NCBI GenBank assembly: GCA_023229985.1
Contig: JALNYF010000036.1
Location: forward strand, 1-23,833
Reading direction: 5' to 3'
DNA: 23,833 nt
Origin: Bacteroidales bacterium
GTDB lineage: Bacteria > Bacteroidota > Bacteroidia > Bacteroidales > WCHB1-69
A program made the translations under genes and the position numbers. Each line of letters opens with the position of its first letter. Position 1 is the first letter of the stretch. This document shows, piece by piece, positions 7,364 to 15,496 of the stretch. The notes beneath the pieces are model-generated. The model did not search any database, was not told the DNA's origin, and worked only from the letters and a program-made list of their open reading frames with translations.

Positions 7364-7934
7364 TCCATTCTAAATCATTACTGTTGCTGTAGTTCCGGAT
7401 TTTATCGAACAACTCGTCGACCGAAGTAGCCACGTGCAACAAATCATAATGACAAGGTCTTAAAAAACCTTCATTTCGAAAAGTATCCAATTGTTGAAGT
7501 AAATGATCATAATAACCCAGCACGTTTAATATAACGATAGGTTTGGCGTGTAATCCCAATTGTGCGTCCGTAATAATTTCAAACAATTCGTCCATTGTGC
7601 CAAAAGAGCCGGGAAAGATAACAAAAGCGTCCGCAATTTTTTCCAACAGTTGCTTTCTTTCGCTCATCGTTTTCACCCAAATTAATTTCGTAATATTTTG
7701 AGCTACGACAGTATCCTGGGAGAAAAAATCGGGAGTCACGCCAATTACTGTTCCACCGGCTTGTATGGCAGCCTCGGCAGCTGCGTTCATTAATCCCAAC
7801 TTGGCACCGCCATAATAAAGCGTAACTTTCTGCTCCGCACATTTGTTACCAAAATCCTTTGCCAATTGAATAAAACGGGGGCTGTTTCCGCATGAAGAGC
7901 CGCAAAAAAGAGCTAATGAATGAATACTGTTCAT
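7323..7934 (-). CDS. LOG-family protein (TIGR00730), putative nucleotide 5'-monophosphate phosphoribohydrolase
   Basis: The 203-residue cytoplasmic Rossmann protein belongs to the LOG / lysine-decarboxylase-like family, whose members release the base from (cytokinin) nucleoside 5'-monophosphates. Visible elements are LALFCGSSCGNSP (7-19), YYGGAKLGLMNAAAEAA (40-56) and SERKQLL (91-97). The signature is FPGSFGTMDE (107-116), in which the second Gly of the usual PGGxGTxxE is Ser; the terminal Glu is kept. The GGG of the usual YGGGxxGLMG is also altered. True lysine decarboxylase activity is an old mis-annotation for this family. The start lies 3 nt after the phosphatidylserine synthase stop, so the two genes form an operon. 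The 3' end overlaps the lipid kinase gene tail to tail. Confidence 0.88.
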   Translation of the reverse strand: MNSIHSLALFCGSSCGNSPRFIQLAKDFGNKCAEQKVTLYYGGAKLGLMNAAAEAAIQAGGTVIGVTPDFFSQDTVVAQNITKLIWVKTMSERKQLLEKIADAFVIFPGSFGTMDELFEIITDAQLGLHAKPIVILNVLGYYDHLLQQLDTFRNEGFLRPCHYDLLHVATSVDELFDKIRNYSNSNDLEWIKAHTKREARSEC

Positions 7935-7937
7935 AGA

Positions 7938-8645
7938 TTATATATGATTTTTAAAAGGCAATCGAATCAAAGAGATGAGGATATAAGTTAAGATGATAAT
8001 CGGGAAAGCCCCAAAACGGAAGATAATAAAGAGAACCATTGCGACGAGTAAAAAGATATAACGTATCAGATTTTCTTTAAAATGAAGATTTTTGAATTTA
8101 AGGGAAAACATCGGAATGTCGCTCACTAAAAGGAAGGCAAAGATAAAAGTAAAAGCCAGAATCAGCCAAAAGTTGTTGAGTACGGGAATGGATTGAGCCG
8201 AAAAATGCAAAAATCCAATAAAAAGAGCATTGGCAGGGGTCGCCAATCCGCGAAATTCTAAATGTTGTCGCTCATCATGGTTAAATTTTGCCAAACGATA
8301 AGCTGAAAAAGCAGGGATAATAAAAGCACAATAGGGGAGATACTGCACAAAACTATCGCGTACCGCCGGCGCGAGATTCCCGACCAGATTATTCATAAAA
8401 ACAAAAAGAATGGTCGTTGGCGCAACCCCAAACGAAACAACGTCTGATAAAGAATCCATATCGACGCCTATCGGGGACTGCACGTGAAGCATTCGCGCCG
8501 CAAAACCATCAAAAAAATCAAAGAAGGCAGAGGCAATAATAAATATAGAAGCAACTTCTAAAAGTCCGCGGGTGGCACATAAAATTGCCAAACAACCGCA
8601 AACGAGATTACAACATGTGATAATGTTCGGAATATGCTTTTTCAT
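7938..8645 (-). CDS. pssA: CDP-diacylglycerol-serine O-phosphatidyltransferase
   Basis: This integral membrane enzyme makes phosphatidylserine from CDP-diacylglycerol and serine, the precursor of phosphatidylethanolamine. The 235-residue protein has the complete CDP-alcohol phosphotransferase signature D46 G47 x2 A50 R51 x8 G60 x3 D64 x3 D68, seen in FFDGFAARMLHVQ and GVDMDSLSD, plus about seven hydrophobic segments. The N-terminal KHIPNIITCCNLVCG and the following VVSFGVAP are typical of the serine-specific bacterial/archaeal type. It starts at ATG 8645 and is the first gene of an operon with the LOG-family gene. A -7 element lies at 8661-8668. Phosphatidylserine decarboxylase, often adjacent in Bacteroidota, is not present here. 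Confidence 0.92.
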   Translation of the reverse strand: MKKHIPNIITCCNLVCGCLAILCATRGLLEVASIFIIASAFFDFFDGFAARMLHVQSPIGVDMDSLSDVVSFGVAPTTILFVFMNNLVGNLAPAVRDSFVQYLPYCAFIIPAFSAYRLAKFNHDERQHLEFRGLATPANALFIGFLHFSAQSIPVLNNFWLILAFTFIFAFLLVSDIPMFSLKFKNLHFKENLIRYIFLLVAMVLFIIFRFGAFPIIILTYILISLIRLPFKNHI

Positions 8646-8660
8646 CTTTCAAATTTGCGG

Positions 8661-8668
8661 CAAAAATA
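8661..8668 (-). promoter_or_regulatory. -7 promoter element for pssA
   Basis: The minus strand reads TATTTTTG, 15 nt upstream of the pssA ATG, which implies a very short leader. A TTTG at 8684-8681 is too close to act as -33 (12-nt spacer). Confidence 0.45.
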
Positions 8669-8709
8669 GTACTTTTTTCACAAATGATTGTGTATAACTA
8701 AAACAATAA

Positions 8710-8743
8710 TTGATTTTTCTTCCAATAATAAATAGTAGATTTG
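8710..8743 (+). promoter_or_regulatory. Probable promoter for the EnvC-like gene and envelope operon
   Basis: TAGATTTG (TAnnTTTG) lies at 8736-8743, 41 nt before the ATG at 8785. A TTG at 8710-8712 leaves a 23-nt spacer, at the long end of the accepted range. No further TAnnTTTG is seen in the gaps of the downstream genes up to 16069, so this may drive the whole set. Confidence 0.5.
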
Positions 8744-8784
8744 CAAGTTTATTATGTATTGCGTAATTTGGAAAAATAATATCA

Positions 8785-10029
8785 ATGAAAAAGTCCCTTC
8801 TCTTTATATTCCTCTTGTTTTCAGTTTCTTACGTTGCCATCGTTGCCCAAACGAAAAGTGAGCAGCTTAAACAAAATAAGAAAAACCTTGAAAAAGAGAT
8901 TAATAATACCCAAGCATTATTAGACCAAACCCGCAAAAACAAAAAAGCCTCCTTGCAACAAATCGCTATTTTAAGGAGCCAAATCAACAACCGTGAAGAA
9001 TTAATCGTTTCTTTAAATAATGAAGTTTTGGCGCTGGAAGAAGAAATGGAACTGAATATCAGGCAGTCCAAAAATCTGGATAGGAAATTGAGTTATATGA
9101 AATCGGATTATTCGCGTGCCGTCTATAATGCTTACAAAAATCGCAAACATACCAGCCAAATGGTTTTTCTGCTCTCTTCGGAAGACTTTGGGCAGATGTA
9201 CCGACGACTGAAATTTTATACCGCTTTTGCCAAAAATGTACGTCATCAAGTCGAACAAATTCAAGCCACACAAGAAGAAATAGCTATTAAAAAAGCTGAA
9301 ATTCAACAAATTAAAGAAGAAAAATTGATTGTACTATCGGGCGAAGAGCAACAACTGAATCATTTAGAAAAAGAAAAACGCGAAAAAGACAAATTGGCAA
9401 GTGACTTAAAAACAAAAGAAAAGAAATTGGCAGCCGAAATCCGGCAAAAGCAAAAAGAACAAAAAGAAATTGACAAAAAAATACGACAAGCCATCGAACG
9501 CGAAATAGCCGCCGCCAACGCGAAAGAAAACAAAAATAGTAACAAAACTAATAATCCCGCTACATCAGGGAAATCTTCCCTTACGGAACTTCGTATGACC
9601 GCCGAAGAACAACAACTAAGTAATACATTTTCATCCAATAAAGGAAAATTACCGTGGCCCGTTACCAAGTGTTCGGTCACAACTGCTTTCGGCACCTATC
9701 ATCACCCCGACGTGCCATCGGTAGAAATGCAAAATAACGGTATCAATCTGCTGACCGAACCCAACGCATCGGTCAGAGCCATTTTTCAAGGCGTGGTAAC
9801 CGCAATCATTGACTATTTCGGAACCAAAGTCTTGATTATCAAACACGGCGAATATTCCACCGTTTATCAGAATCTCTCCAGCGTAAATGTAAAAAAAGGA
9901 GATAAAATAACAACCAAACAAATCATAGGAAAAGTTGCAAAAAACAACAGTAATTCTACGTATGAGCTCCATTTTGAACTATTGAAAAACACAACCCACC
10001 TCAATCCCGCCTTATGGCTCGCCAAGTAG
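8785..10029 (+). CDS. EnvC-like murein hydrolase activator (coiled coil plus degenerate LytM/M23 domain)
   Basis: The 414-residue periplasmic protein has a signal peptide cleaved at VA|Q (21/22). A long Lys/Glu/Gln-rich coiled coil covers about 25-245, followed by an Asn/Ser/Thr linker and a C-terminal LytM domain (about 290-414). In active M23 enzymes the zinc is held by HxxxD and the second His of HxH. Here the first motif reads NNGIN (N317 and N321 in place of His and Asp), and the HxH is E394-L-H396. The domain should therefore not bind zinc or cut peptidoglycan. This matches E. coli EnvC, which has lost the same residues and instead activates cell-division amidases, so an amidase-activator role is inferred. 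The layout of coiled coil plus C-terminal degenerate LytM, including HGEYSTVYQNLSSV, is typical of the family. The next gene follows after 14 nt. Confidence 0.9.
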   Translation: MKKSLLFIFLLFSVSYVAIVAQTKSEQLKQNKKNLEKEINNTQALLDQTRKNKKASLQQIAILRSQINNREELIVSLNNEVLALEEEMELNIRQSKNLDRKLSYMKSDYSRAVYNAYKNRKHTSQMVFLLSSEDFGQMYRRLKFYTAFAKNVRHQVEQIQATQEEIAIKKAEIQQIKEEKLIVLSGEEQQLNHLEKEKREKDKLASDLKTKEKKLAAEIRQKQKEQKEIDKKIRQAIEREIAAANAKENKNSNKTNNPATSGKSSLTELRMTAEEQQLSNTFSSNKGKLPWPVTKCSVTTAFGTYHHPDVPSVEMQNNGINLLTEPNASVRAIFQGVVTAIIDYFGTKVLIIKHGEYSTVYQNLSSVNVKKGDKITTKQIIGKVAKNNSNSTYELHFELLKNTTHLNPALWLAK

Positions 10030-10043
10030 TCTTTTTTTGAATA

Positions 10044-10634
10044 ATGTACATTGATGAAGCCCATTTTAACGATTTTCTAAAAGCAAAAGAAATTCTTTGG
10101 CTCGGCATAGATTTTGCCAAAGCTAAATTTACCCGTGATGGCTTCGACTATTCCCAAGAAATCATGCGGTACTATTTCAACGAATGGAATATGCTCATCA
10201 TCTCCGACCAAAAAAAATATGACATCCGCCTCAGCTTCCGCAAACCCATTATGTCATACGATTTGTCCATTATTACGCAGAATAACAAATCTGTCAAAAT
10301 CGGAAATCTGATTTGCGATCATATCAATATTGCTCACGTCTATTCGGATGATGCCATTGGAGATTATGTGAAAAAATTGCCACTGCCTAAAACTCATCGC
10401 TACGCTCTTCTCTTTGTGGTGGAATCGTTTGATGCCAACAGTAAAACCGCCGCTATATGGGTAACCATTATCCATACCGAAAACAATACCCCCGTGTTAT
10501 GCGAAAAATTCCTCAAAACTCCGGGCGGCTTCGGAACCAAAAACTATTGGGCAAGAACATTTTACAATCTGCTTTTCGACATTCAGAAATATTCCTACTA
10601 CCGTTGGGAAAATTTGGTTAAAACAAATTTGTAA
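10044..10634 (+). CDS. Uncharacterised conserved-looking protein downstream of the EnvC-like gene
   Basis: I do not recognise a named family for this 196-residue protein. It has no signal peptide or long hydrophobic segment, so it is probably cytoplasmic. It is rich in aromatic residues and looks alpha/beta, with strands such as ILWLGIDFAKAKF near the N terminus, a central YALLFVVESFDA and TAAIWVTIIHT, and a C-terminal GGFGTKNYWARTFYNLLFDI. Length, codon use and position all support a real gene. It starts 14 nt after the EnvC-like gene and ends 37 nt before the phosphohexomutase gene, with no promoter or terminator in either gap, so it is almost certainly co-transcribed with both. A role linked to envelope or division is only guilt by association. 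Confidence 0.8.
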   Translation: MYIDEAHFNDFLKAKEILWLGIDFAKAKFTRDGFDYSQEIMRYYFNEWNMLIISDQKKYDIRLSFRKPIMSYDLSIITQNNKSVKIGNLICDHINIAHVYSDDAIGDYVKKLPLPKTHRYALLFVVESFDANSKTAAIWVTIIHTENNTPVLCEKFLKTPGGFGTKNYWARTFYNLLFDIQKYSYYRWENLVKTNL

Positions 10635-10671
10635 TTTTTTCGTTCTATTATTTCATCAAAAATATAAAGAT

Positions 10672-12012
10672 ATGTCTGCATTTAAAGCTTACGATTTTAG
10701 AGGTGTATATGAAAAAGATTTCACCTTGGAAGATATTTACAGAATCGGATTCTTTCTTCCTAAACTCCTAAACGTTGATAAAGTATTGGTCGGACGGGAT
10801 ATGCGCGTTTCGACTCCCGCTATCTTCGAATCTCTGTCAAGGGGAATTAACGATGCCGGTGCTGATGTTTACGATATGGGATTAACCACCACTCCCATGG
10901 TATATTACTTTACCGCCAAACATCAGTTTGATGCCTCTGTTATGATTACTGCTTCTCACAATCCCAAAGCTCACAACGGCTTAAAAGTTTCAACTACCAA
11001 CGCTCTGCCCGTTGGCTATGATACCGGACTGGGCGAATTGGAAAAAATGATTTTGGAAACGCCCCAACCGACAGGAAAAAAAGGCAGAATCATCCAACAC
11101 AACGTGAAGACGGAATATTTAGATTTCTTAAAACAATACTCGTTTGACATCAGCAACTTACGAATTGCCATGGACTGTTCTAACGGCATGGCTTCCATTT
11201 TGGTAAAATATATTTTTGGCGATGCTCCGATTTATATCTATGACGAGTTAGACGGCAATTTCCCGCACCACGAAGCCAACCCACTGGAACAAGAAAACGT
11301 GGAAGACCTTAAAAAGCTGGTTCTCAAAGAAAAAGCTGACATTGGGGTGATCTACGACGGCGATGCCGACCGCGTGATGTTCGTTGACGAAAAAGGCTCC
11401 TTTATCTCCCCCGACTTGATGATTGCCGTCTTGGGACACTATTTTATTAAAGAAAAAAATATACAAGGTAAAGTAATTCAGGATATTAGAACTTCAAAAT
11501 CCGTAACGGAATATATCAACAAATTAGGACGCGAAGTTTGTATTTGGCGTGTGGGTCGTGCCTACGCCGCCTTAAAATTACGCGAAATTGACGGTGCCTT
11601 CGGTGGCGAGTTTGCCGGTCACTACTACTTCCGTGACTTCTATTATTCCGACTCTGCTCTGGTGGCATCTCAAGTTATCTTGCACGTTATCAGTGAAATG
11701 AAGAAGAAAGGGATCACCGTTTCCCAACTCATTTCCGAAATTGCCGTTTATGCTAACTCCGGTGAGATTAATTTCAAAGTGGAAAAGAAAAAAGAGGCAA
11801 TGGAAGCAATGAAAACTTACTTTATGGCACAAGAAACCGCAACCGCTTTTATGGATTTTGATGGCTACCGTATCGAATTTCCCGAATGGTGGTTTAATGT
11901 AAGGCCCTCCAACACCGAACCCTACCTCAGACTCCTGATGGAAGCACAAAGTAAAGAATTATTAGATAAAAAATTGGAAGAAGCCAAAAAGATATTGGCT
12001 CCTTACTTATAA
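10672..12012 (+). CDS. Phosphomannomutase/phosphoglucomutase (alpha-D-phosphohexomutase)
   Basis: This cytoplasmic enzyme interconverts hexose 1- and 6-phosphates, feeding sugar nucleotides for LPS, capsule or glycoprotein synthesis. The 446 residues show all four family sites in order. The phosphoserine loop is TASHNPKAHNG, with catalytic S95. The magnesium loop is YDGDADR (D229, D231, D233, R234). The sugar-specificity loop is GEFAGH (312-317), and the phosphate-binding loop is RPSNTEPYLR (411-420). The loop GEFAGH is nearer to the GEMSGH of the PMM/PGM group than to phosphoglucosamine mutase, so a dual glucose/mannose specificity is likely. It is followed after only 2 nt by coaX, so the two are translationally close and belong to the same operon. 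Confidence 0.93.
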   Translation: MSAFKAYDFRGVYEKDFTLEDIYRIGFFLPKLLNVDKVLVGRDMRVSTPAIFESLSRGINDAGADVYDMGLTTTPMVYYFTAKHQFDASVMITASHNPKAHNGLKVSTTNALPVGYDTGLGELEKMILETPQPTGKKGRIIQHNVKTEYLDFLKQYSFDISNLRIAMDCSNGMASILVKYIFGDAPIYIYDELDGNFPHHEANPLEQENVEDLKKLVLKEKADIGVIYDGDADRVMFVDEKGSFISPDLMIAVLGHYFIKEKNIQGKVIQDIRTSKSVTEYINKLGREVCIWRVGRAYAALKLREIDGAFGGEFAGHYYFRDFYYSDSALVASQVILHVISEMKKKGITVSQLISEIAVYANSGEINFKVEKKKEAMEAMKTYFMAQETATAFMDFDGYRIEFPEWWFNVRPSNTEPYLRLLMEAQSKELLDKKLEEAKKILAPYL

Positions 12013-12014
12013 AA

Positions 12015-12752
12015 GTGCAAAAAAAATATCTCGTTATCGACATTGGAAATACATTTCAAAAGGCAGCAGTATTTACTGCTGCCGGCGAAATGGTATGCTT
12101 CGAACAGCATAAATTGCTGAATGTTGCTCATTTGAATGATATTTTGGATAAACATGAAATCTCGTACACCCTCACTTCTTCGGTTGGAGCTGCGAATCCG
12201 GAAATAGAGACTTTATTATCTACCCGAACTCAATTAATTCCGTTTCATCATGAGACGCCGCTACCCATAGAAATTGCGTACCAAGAACCTGAAACACTCG
12301 GACACGATCGAATTGCCGCAAGTGTGGCAGCGCACGCACTTTTCCCCGATGAAGACGTATTGGTGATTCAAGCCGGATCTTGTTTGGTAATGGATTTTGT
12401 TACCCATGACGGCATTTATCGCGGGGGCTCCATCTCCCCCGGAATTGACATGCGTTTTGCAGCTTTAAACCATTTTACTGAAAAACTTCCCCTTTTTTAT
12501 AAAAGAAAAATAGACTTTTTAATAGGCGATTCTACTCAACATTCTATCGAAAGCGGTATTATGAATGGAATTGTTCATGAAATAAATGGCGGAATTGAGC
12601 GTTATATGAATGAATTTGGCAATATCAAAATTATTTTAACGGGAGGAAACGAAAAAGATTTGCAAGATTCAATAAAAAATCCGATATTTGCAGCCGCAAA
12701 TTTAGTGCTGTTCGGATTGTATAAAATATTGAAATTTAATGTGGTTGAATAA
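12015..12752 (+). CDS. coaX: Type III pantothenate kinase (CoaX-like), catalytic Asp replaced
   Basis: CoaX phosphorylates pantothenate, the first step of coenzyme A synthesis. The 245-residue protein has the N-terminal phosphate loop DIGNTFQKAAVF (D9), the ETLGHDRIAA motif (93-102), and GGSISPGIDMRFAAL, all typical of the family. In other CoaX proteins, including Bacteroides ones, the central motif is (V/I)D(F/A)GT(A/C), whose Asp is the proposed general base. Here it reads VIQAGSC, so that Asp is Gln (Q119) and the Thr is Ser. Activity is therefore uncertain, although the protein is otherwise intact. The start is GTG at 12015, 2 nt after the phosphohexomutase stop; no better start exists. 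Its last 14 nt overlap the outer-membrane protein gene, showing tight coupling in the operon. Confidence 0.87.
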   Translation: MQKKYLVIDIGNTFQKAAVFTAAGEMVCFEQHKLLNVAHLNDILDKHEISYTLTSSVGAANPEIETLLSTRTQLIPFHHETPLPIEIAYQEPETLGHDRIAASVAAHALFPDEDVLVIQAGSCLVMDFVTHDGIYRGGSISPGIDMRFAALNHFTEKLPLFYKRKIDFLIGDSTQHSIESGIMNGIVHEINGGIERYMNEFGNIKIILTGGNEKDLQDSIKNPIFAAANLVLFGLYKILKFNVVE

Positions 12753-14022
12753 ACATAAAGTATATATCGCGTGCATTTTACTCTCATTGGTGTTCGTTTC
12801 GGGATTTGCTCAGAACGAAATCAGTAACCCATACTCAAAATATGGTATCGGATTGCTCACCAATATTTCTCCCGGTCCGATGGATGCAATGGGAAAAGTG
12901 GGATATGCTATGCAAGATCCGTATCAGATTAATTTCAAAAATCCGGCTTCTTACGTCGCTTTCGATTCGTTGTCCTTTATCGCAGATGTCGCCTTCGGCA
13001 TATATTCCAGTACTTTAAAAACATCTGAGCTGAGTCAAAAATATACATTCGGACGCCCTGAATACATTACGATTGGCTTGCCCGTAACCAAACATTGGCG
13101 AACCAGTGCCGGCGTGTTGCCTTTCAGTAACTTAGGTTACAGTATTGCGGATAGTTACACTTCTTCCCAATTGGGGACCGTGAATTATGCTTACGAAGGA
13201 AAAGGCGGACTTATTCAACTCTATTGGGGAAACGCTTTTAAAATTTGGAAAGGTCTTTCCATTGGATTAAATGCATCGTATCTGTTTGGGAAACTTGCCA
13301 ATAGTAGGTCGGCAGAATTTAGTACTACCGAGAACTATTTTCATTCTATGATTAATAGCAATACTGATGTTGATGGAATTTATTTATCTGCCGGATTACA
13401 ATACTTTACAAATATTCGCAATAATCACACCTTGGGAATCGGCTTAGTATATGAAAACAGCGCGTACATCTGGGCGCGTCAAAGCGACTTAGTTTATAAT
13501 TATTCCGGACTTGGAGCCAACAAGACTTTAAACGATACGGTTAAATATATGTCGAACCGAACCAATATGCAACTGCCACAAACGATTGGTGGCGGGCTTT
13601 CTTATCAATACAAAAAACAGTGGTGGTTTACGGCAGATGTGACGTGGCAGAATTGGACTAAATACCGCCTTGACGGAAATAAAGATAATAGTTTGCAAGA
13701 TGCGATCAGCACCTCATTCGGAGTTCAGGTTATTCCCAATATTGATGCGTCTTCTTATCTTAAAAAAATAAGGATTCGTGCCGGAGTTAGATATTCTACG
13801 GGGTATCTTGTTGTAAACGACAAAACGATAGATAGTTATGGAGTTTCCTTTGGATTGGATTTTCCGCTGAAATTATTCAACAGCAACTCAACTTTAGGAG
13901 TTATGGCAGAATACGGACAGATGGGAACCATTAAGAATGAGTTGCTTAAAGAGAATTATTTTCGTTTTTCATTCCATTTTACTTTACAAGAACGTTGGTA
14001 TCAGCGCGCTAAATTAGAATAA
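12739..14022 (+). CDS. Putative outer-membrane beta-barrel protein
   Basis: The 427-residue exported protein has a signal peptide (IACILLSLVFVSG) cleaved at FA|Q (24/25). The mature part is rich in alternating aromatic and polar residues typical of beta-barrels. It begins ISNPYSKYGIGLL, with later INFKNPASYVAFDS, a layout common to Bacteroidota barrel proteins of the FadL/PorV-like superfamily. The C-terminal strands end FRFSFHFTLQERWYQRAKLE, the usual end of this group. The substrate is unknown; members sit in the outer membrane and may act as transporters or assembly factors. The ATG overlaps the end of coaX by 14 nt. Together with the TPR and LptC genes downstream it forms an envelope set whose order I recognise from other Bacteroidota. 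Confidence 0.87.
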   Translation: MWLNKHKVYIACILLSLVFVSGFAQNEISNPYSKYGIGLLTNISPGPMDAMGKVGYAMQDPYQINFKNPASYVAFDSLSFIADVAFGIYSSTLKTSELSQKYTFGRPEYITIGLPVTKHWRTSAGVLPFSNLGYSIADSYTSSQLGTVNYAYEGKGGLIQLYWGNAFKIWKGLSIGLNASYLFGKLANSRSAEFSTTENYFHSMINSNTDVDGIYLSAGLQYFTNIRNNHTLGIGLVYENSAYIWARQSDLVYNYSGLGANKTLNDTVKYMSNRTNMQLPQTIGGGLSYQYKKQWWFTADVTWQNWTKYRLDGNKDNSLQDAISTSFGVQVIPNIDASSYLKKIRIRAGVRYSTGYLVVNDKTIDSYGVSFGLDFPLKLFNSNSTLGVMAEYGQMGTIKNELLKENYFRFSFHFTLQERWYQRAKLE

Positions 14023-14050
14023 CAAAATTTATTATAACAAAATTTATTAC
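14021..14050 (+). repeat. 15-bp tandem duplication in the OMP-TPR gene gap
   Basis: Two adjacent 15-bp units, AACAAAATTTATTA(T/C) at 14021-14035 and 14036-14050, differ only in the last base. They fill almost the whole space from the OMP stop codon to the TPR gene's ATG at 14054, doubling the A-rich leader. Confidence 0.85.
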
Positions 14051-14053
14051 AAT

Positions 14054-15490
14054 ATGAAAAAAACAATTTTAATTGCAGCGTTATTATTTGGAGTACTTTA
14101 TGCCAATGCACAAACGGAGTGCGGCTTCAAATACGGTGCAAATGAAGATGATTCAGTTAAATGCAGATTGGAGATCACTCAGTTTAATTTGCAATTTAAA
14201 GCCCAAAATTATGCTGAAGCTTATAACTCTTGGCAATATCTTGTCAATCATTGTCCTTGCTCTTGGAGCGGATTGTTCGCTAATGCTCCTAAAATGCTTG
14301 AAAGTTTTATCTCGACGGAAAAAGATTCCGCTCGTCGCGAAGTATTGATTGATAGCTTATTGTGGGTTTATGACAACTATGCCAAGTATCACCCCAACTA
14401 TTACACCCAAGGTCGTGGAATTGGGTTTAAAGCATATTATACAATGAAATATCGTGCCAACAGCGATTACGAGAAAGCTTTTGATTGGTTCATTACCTCC
14501 GTGGAAATGGAAAAAGAAGAAACCCAACCCATCATTTGGAATTACTATTTTCTGACGGCAACACAAATGGCTATTGTAAAACAAGATACAAACTTAGTAA
14601 TCGAAGCTTATGAACGTGCTAACGAGTACATTGATGATGCCATCGTTAATGCCTATGAAAGATTTGAGTATGATGTTGCACAATTTGACACCCTTGAAAA
14701 AACCTTAAAAGATGTGAATAGAATGGATTATGATAAAGAGGTTGCCAAATTAGCACAAGATACTACCCGACAAAAAGCACTCATCAAAGATTATAACAAA
14801 ACTTTAGTATGGATTGAAAATAAGTTTATTCCTTATGCTCCGTGTGAAGTATTGGAAAGAGTTTATACGAAAAAAGTAGCCGATAACCGCGACAATATCC
14901 CCGTTTTACAGAAGATTATTCTGACCATGAATAAAGGTAATTGTCAAGATTCTCCGATTTTCCGCGAAGCCTTATCGATTGTTCATAAAAATCAGCCTTC
15001 GTCAAAAACTGCCGAAATGATGGGGAACTTATGTCTAAAAAATAAAGAATACGATCAAGCCATAGTGTATTTAAATGAATCTATTGCGCTTTCTACCACC
15101 AACGAGAGAAAAGCTAAACCCTATTTCTTGATTGCCTCTATCCATTTAATTAAAGGAAATCTCTCCGAAGCGCGTGCCAATGCTTATAATGTTTTAAAAA
15201 TTAATCCGAATGACGGACAAGCCTATATCTTAATTGGCGACTGCTATATGTCTTCAGCCGGGCGATGCAATTCCGATGATCCGAAAGTAATTAACGGTGC
15301 CGTTTATTGGGCAGCTGCCGACAAATACAACAAAGCTGCAGCAGTTGACCCCAGTGTCGCTTCAGTGGCTGCCTCTCGCAGAGCTTCTTTGCCCGGAGTT
15401 CCTTTTGAAGAAGTATTCAAAAAAGGTTATGATAAAGGACAAACCTACCACGTAGGTTGCTGGATTAATGAAAATACAACGATTCGATAA
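14054..15490 (+). CDS. Exported tetratricopeptide-repeat protein
   Basis: The 478-residue protein has a signal peptide (KKTILIAALLFGVLYANA|Q, cleavage 19/20), so it is periplasmic or outer-membrane associated. The mature N terminus is Cys-containing (TECGFKYG). The C-terminal part has TPR-like helix pairs: about 315-350 (LKNKEYDQAIVYLNESIAL), 353-385 (HLIKGNLSEARANAYNVLKI) and a further one starting YILIGDCY. The middle is helical with coiled-coil character. No enzymatic motif is seen; such proteins act as interaction scaffolds. It lies 31 nt after the OMP gene and 6 nt before lptC, in the same operon, so a scaffold role in outer-membrane or LPS assembly is plausible but inferred from context only. 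Confidence 0.88.
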   Translation: MKKTILIAALLFGVLYANAQTECGFKYGANEDDSVKCRLEITQFNLQFKAQNYAEAYNSWQYLVNHCPCSWSGLFANAPKMLESFISTEKDSARREVLIDSLLWVYDNYAKYHPNYYTQGRGIGFKAYYTMKYRANSDYEKAFDWFITSVEMEKEETQPIIWNYYFLTATQMAIVKQDTNLVIEAYERANEYIDDAIVNAYERFEYDVAQFDTLEKTLKDVNRMDYDKEVAKLAQDTTRQKALIKDYNKTLVWIENKFIPYAPCEVLERVYTKKVADNRDNIPVLQKIILTMNKGNCQDSPIFREALSIVHKNQPSSKTAEMMGNLCLKNKEYDQAIVYLNESIALSTTNERKAKPYFLIASIHLIKGNLSEARANAYNVLKINPNDGQAYILIGDCYMSSAGRCNSDDPKVINGAVYWAAADKYNKAAAVDPSVASVAASRRASLPGVPFEEVFKKGYDKGQTYHVGCWINENTTIR

Positions 15491-15496
15491 ATCATT

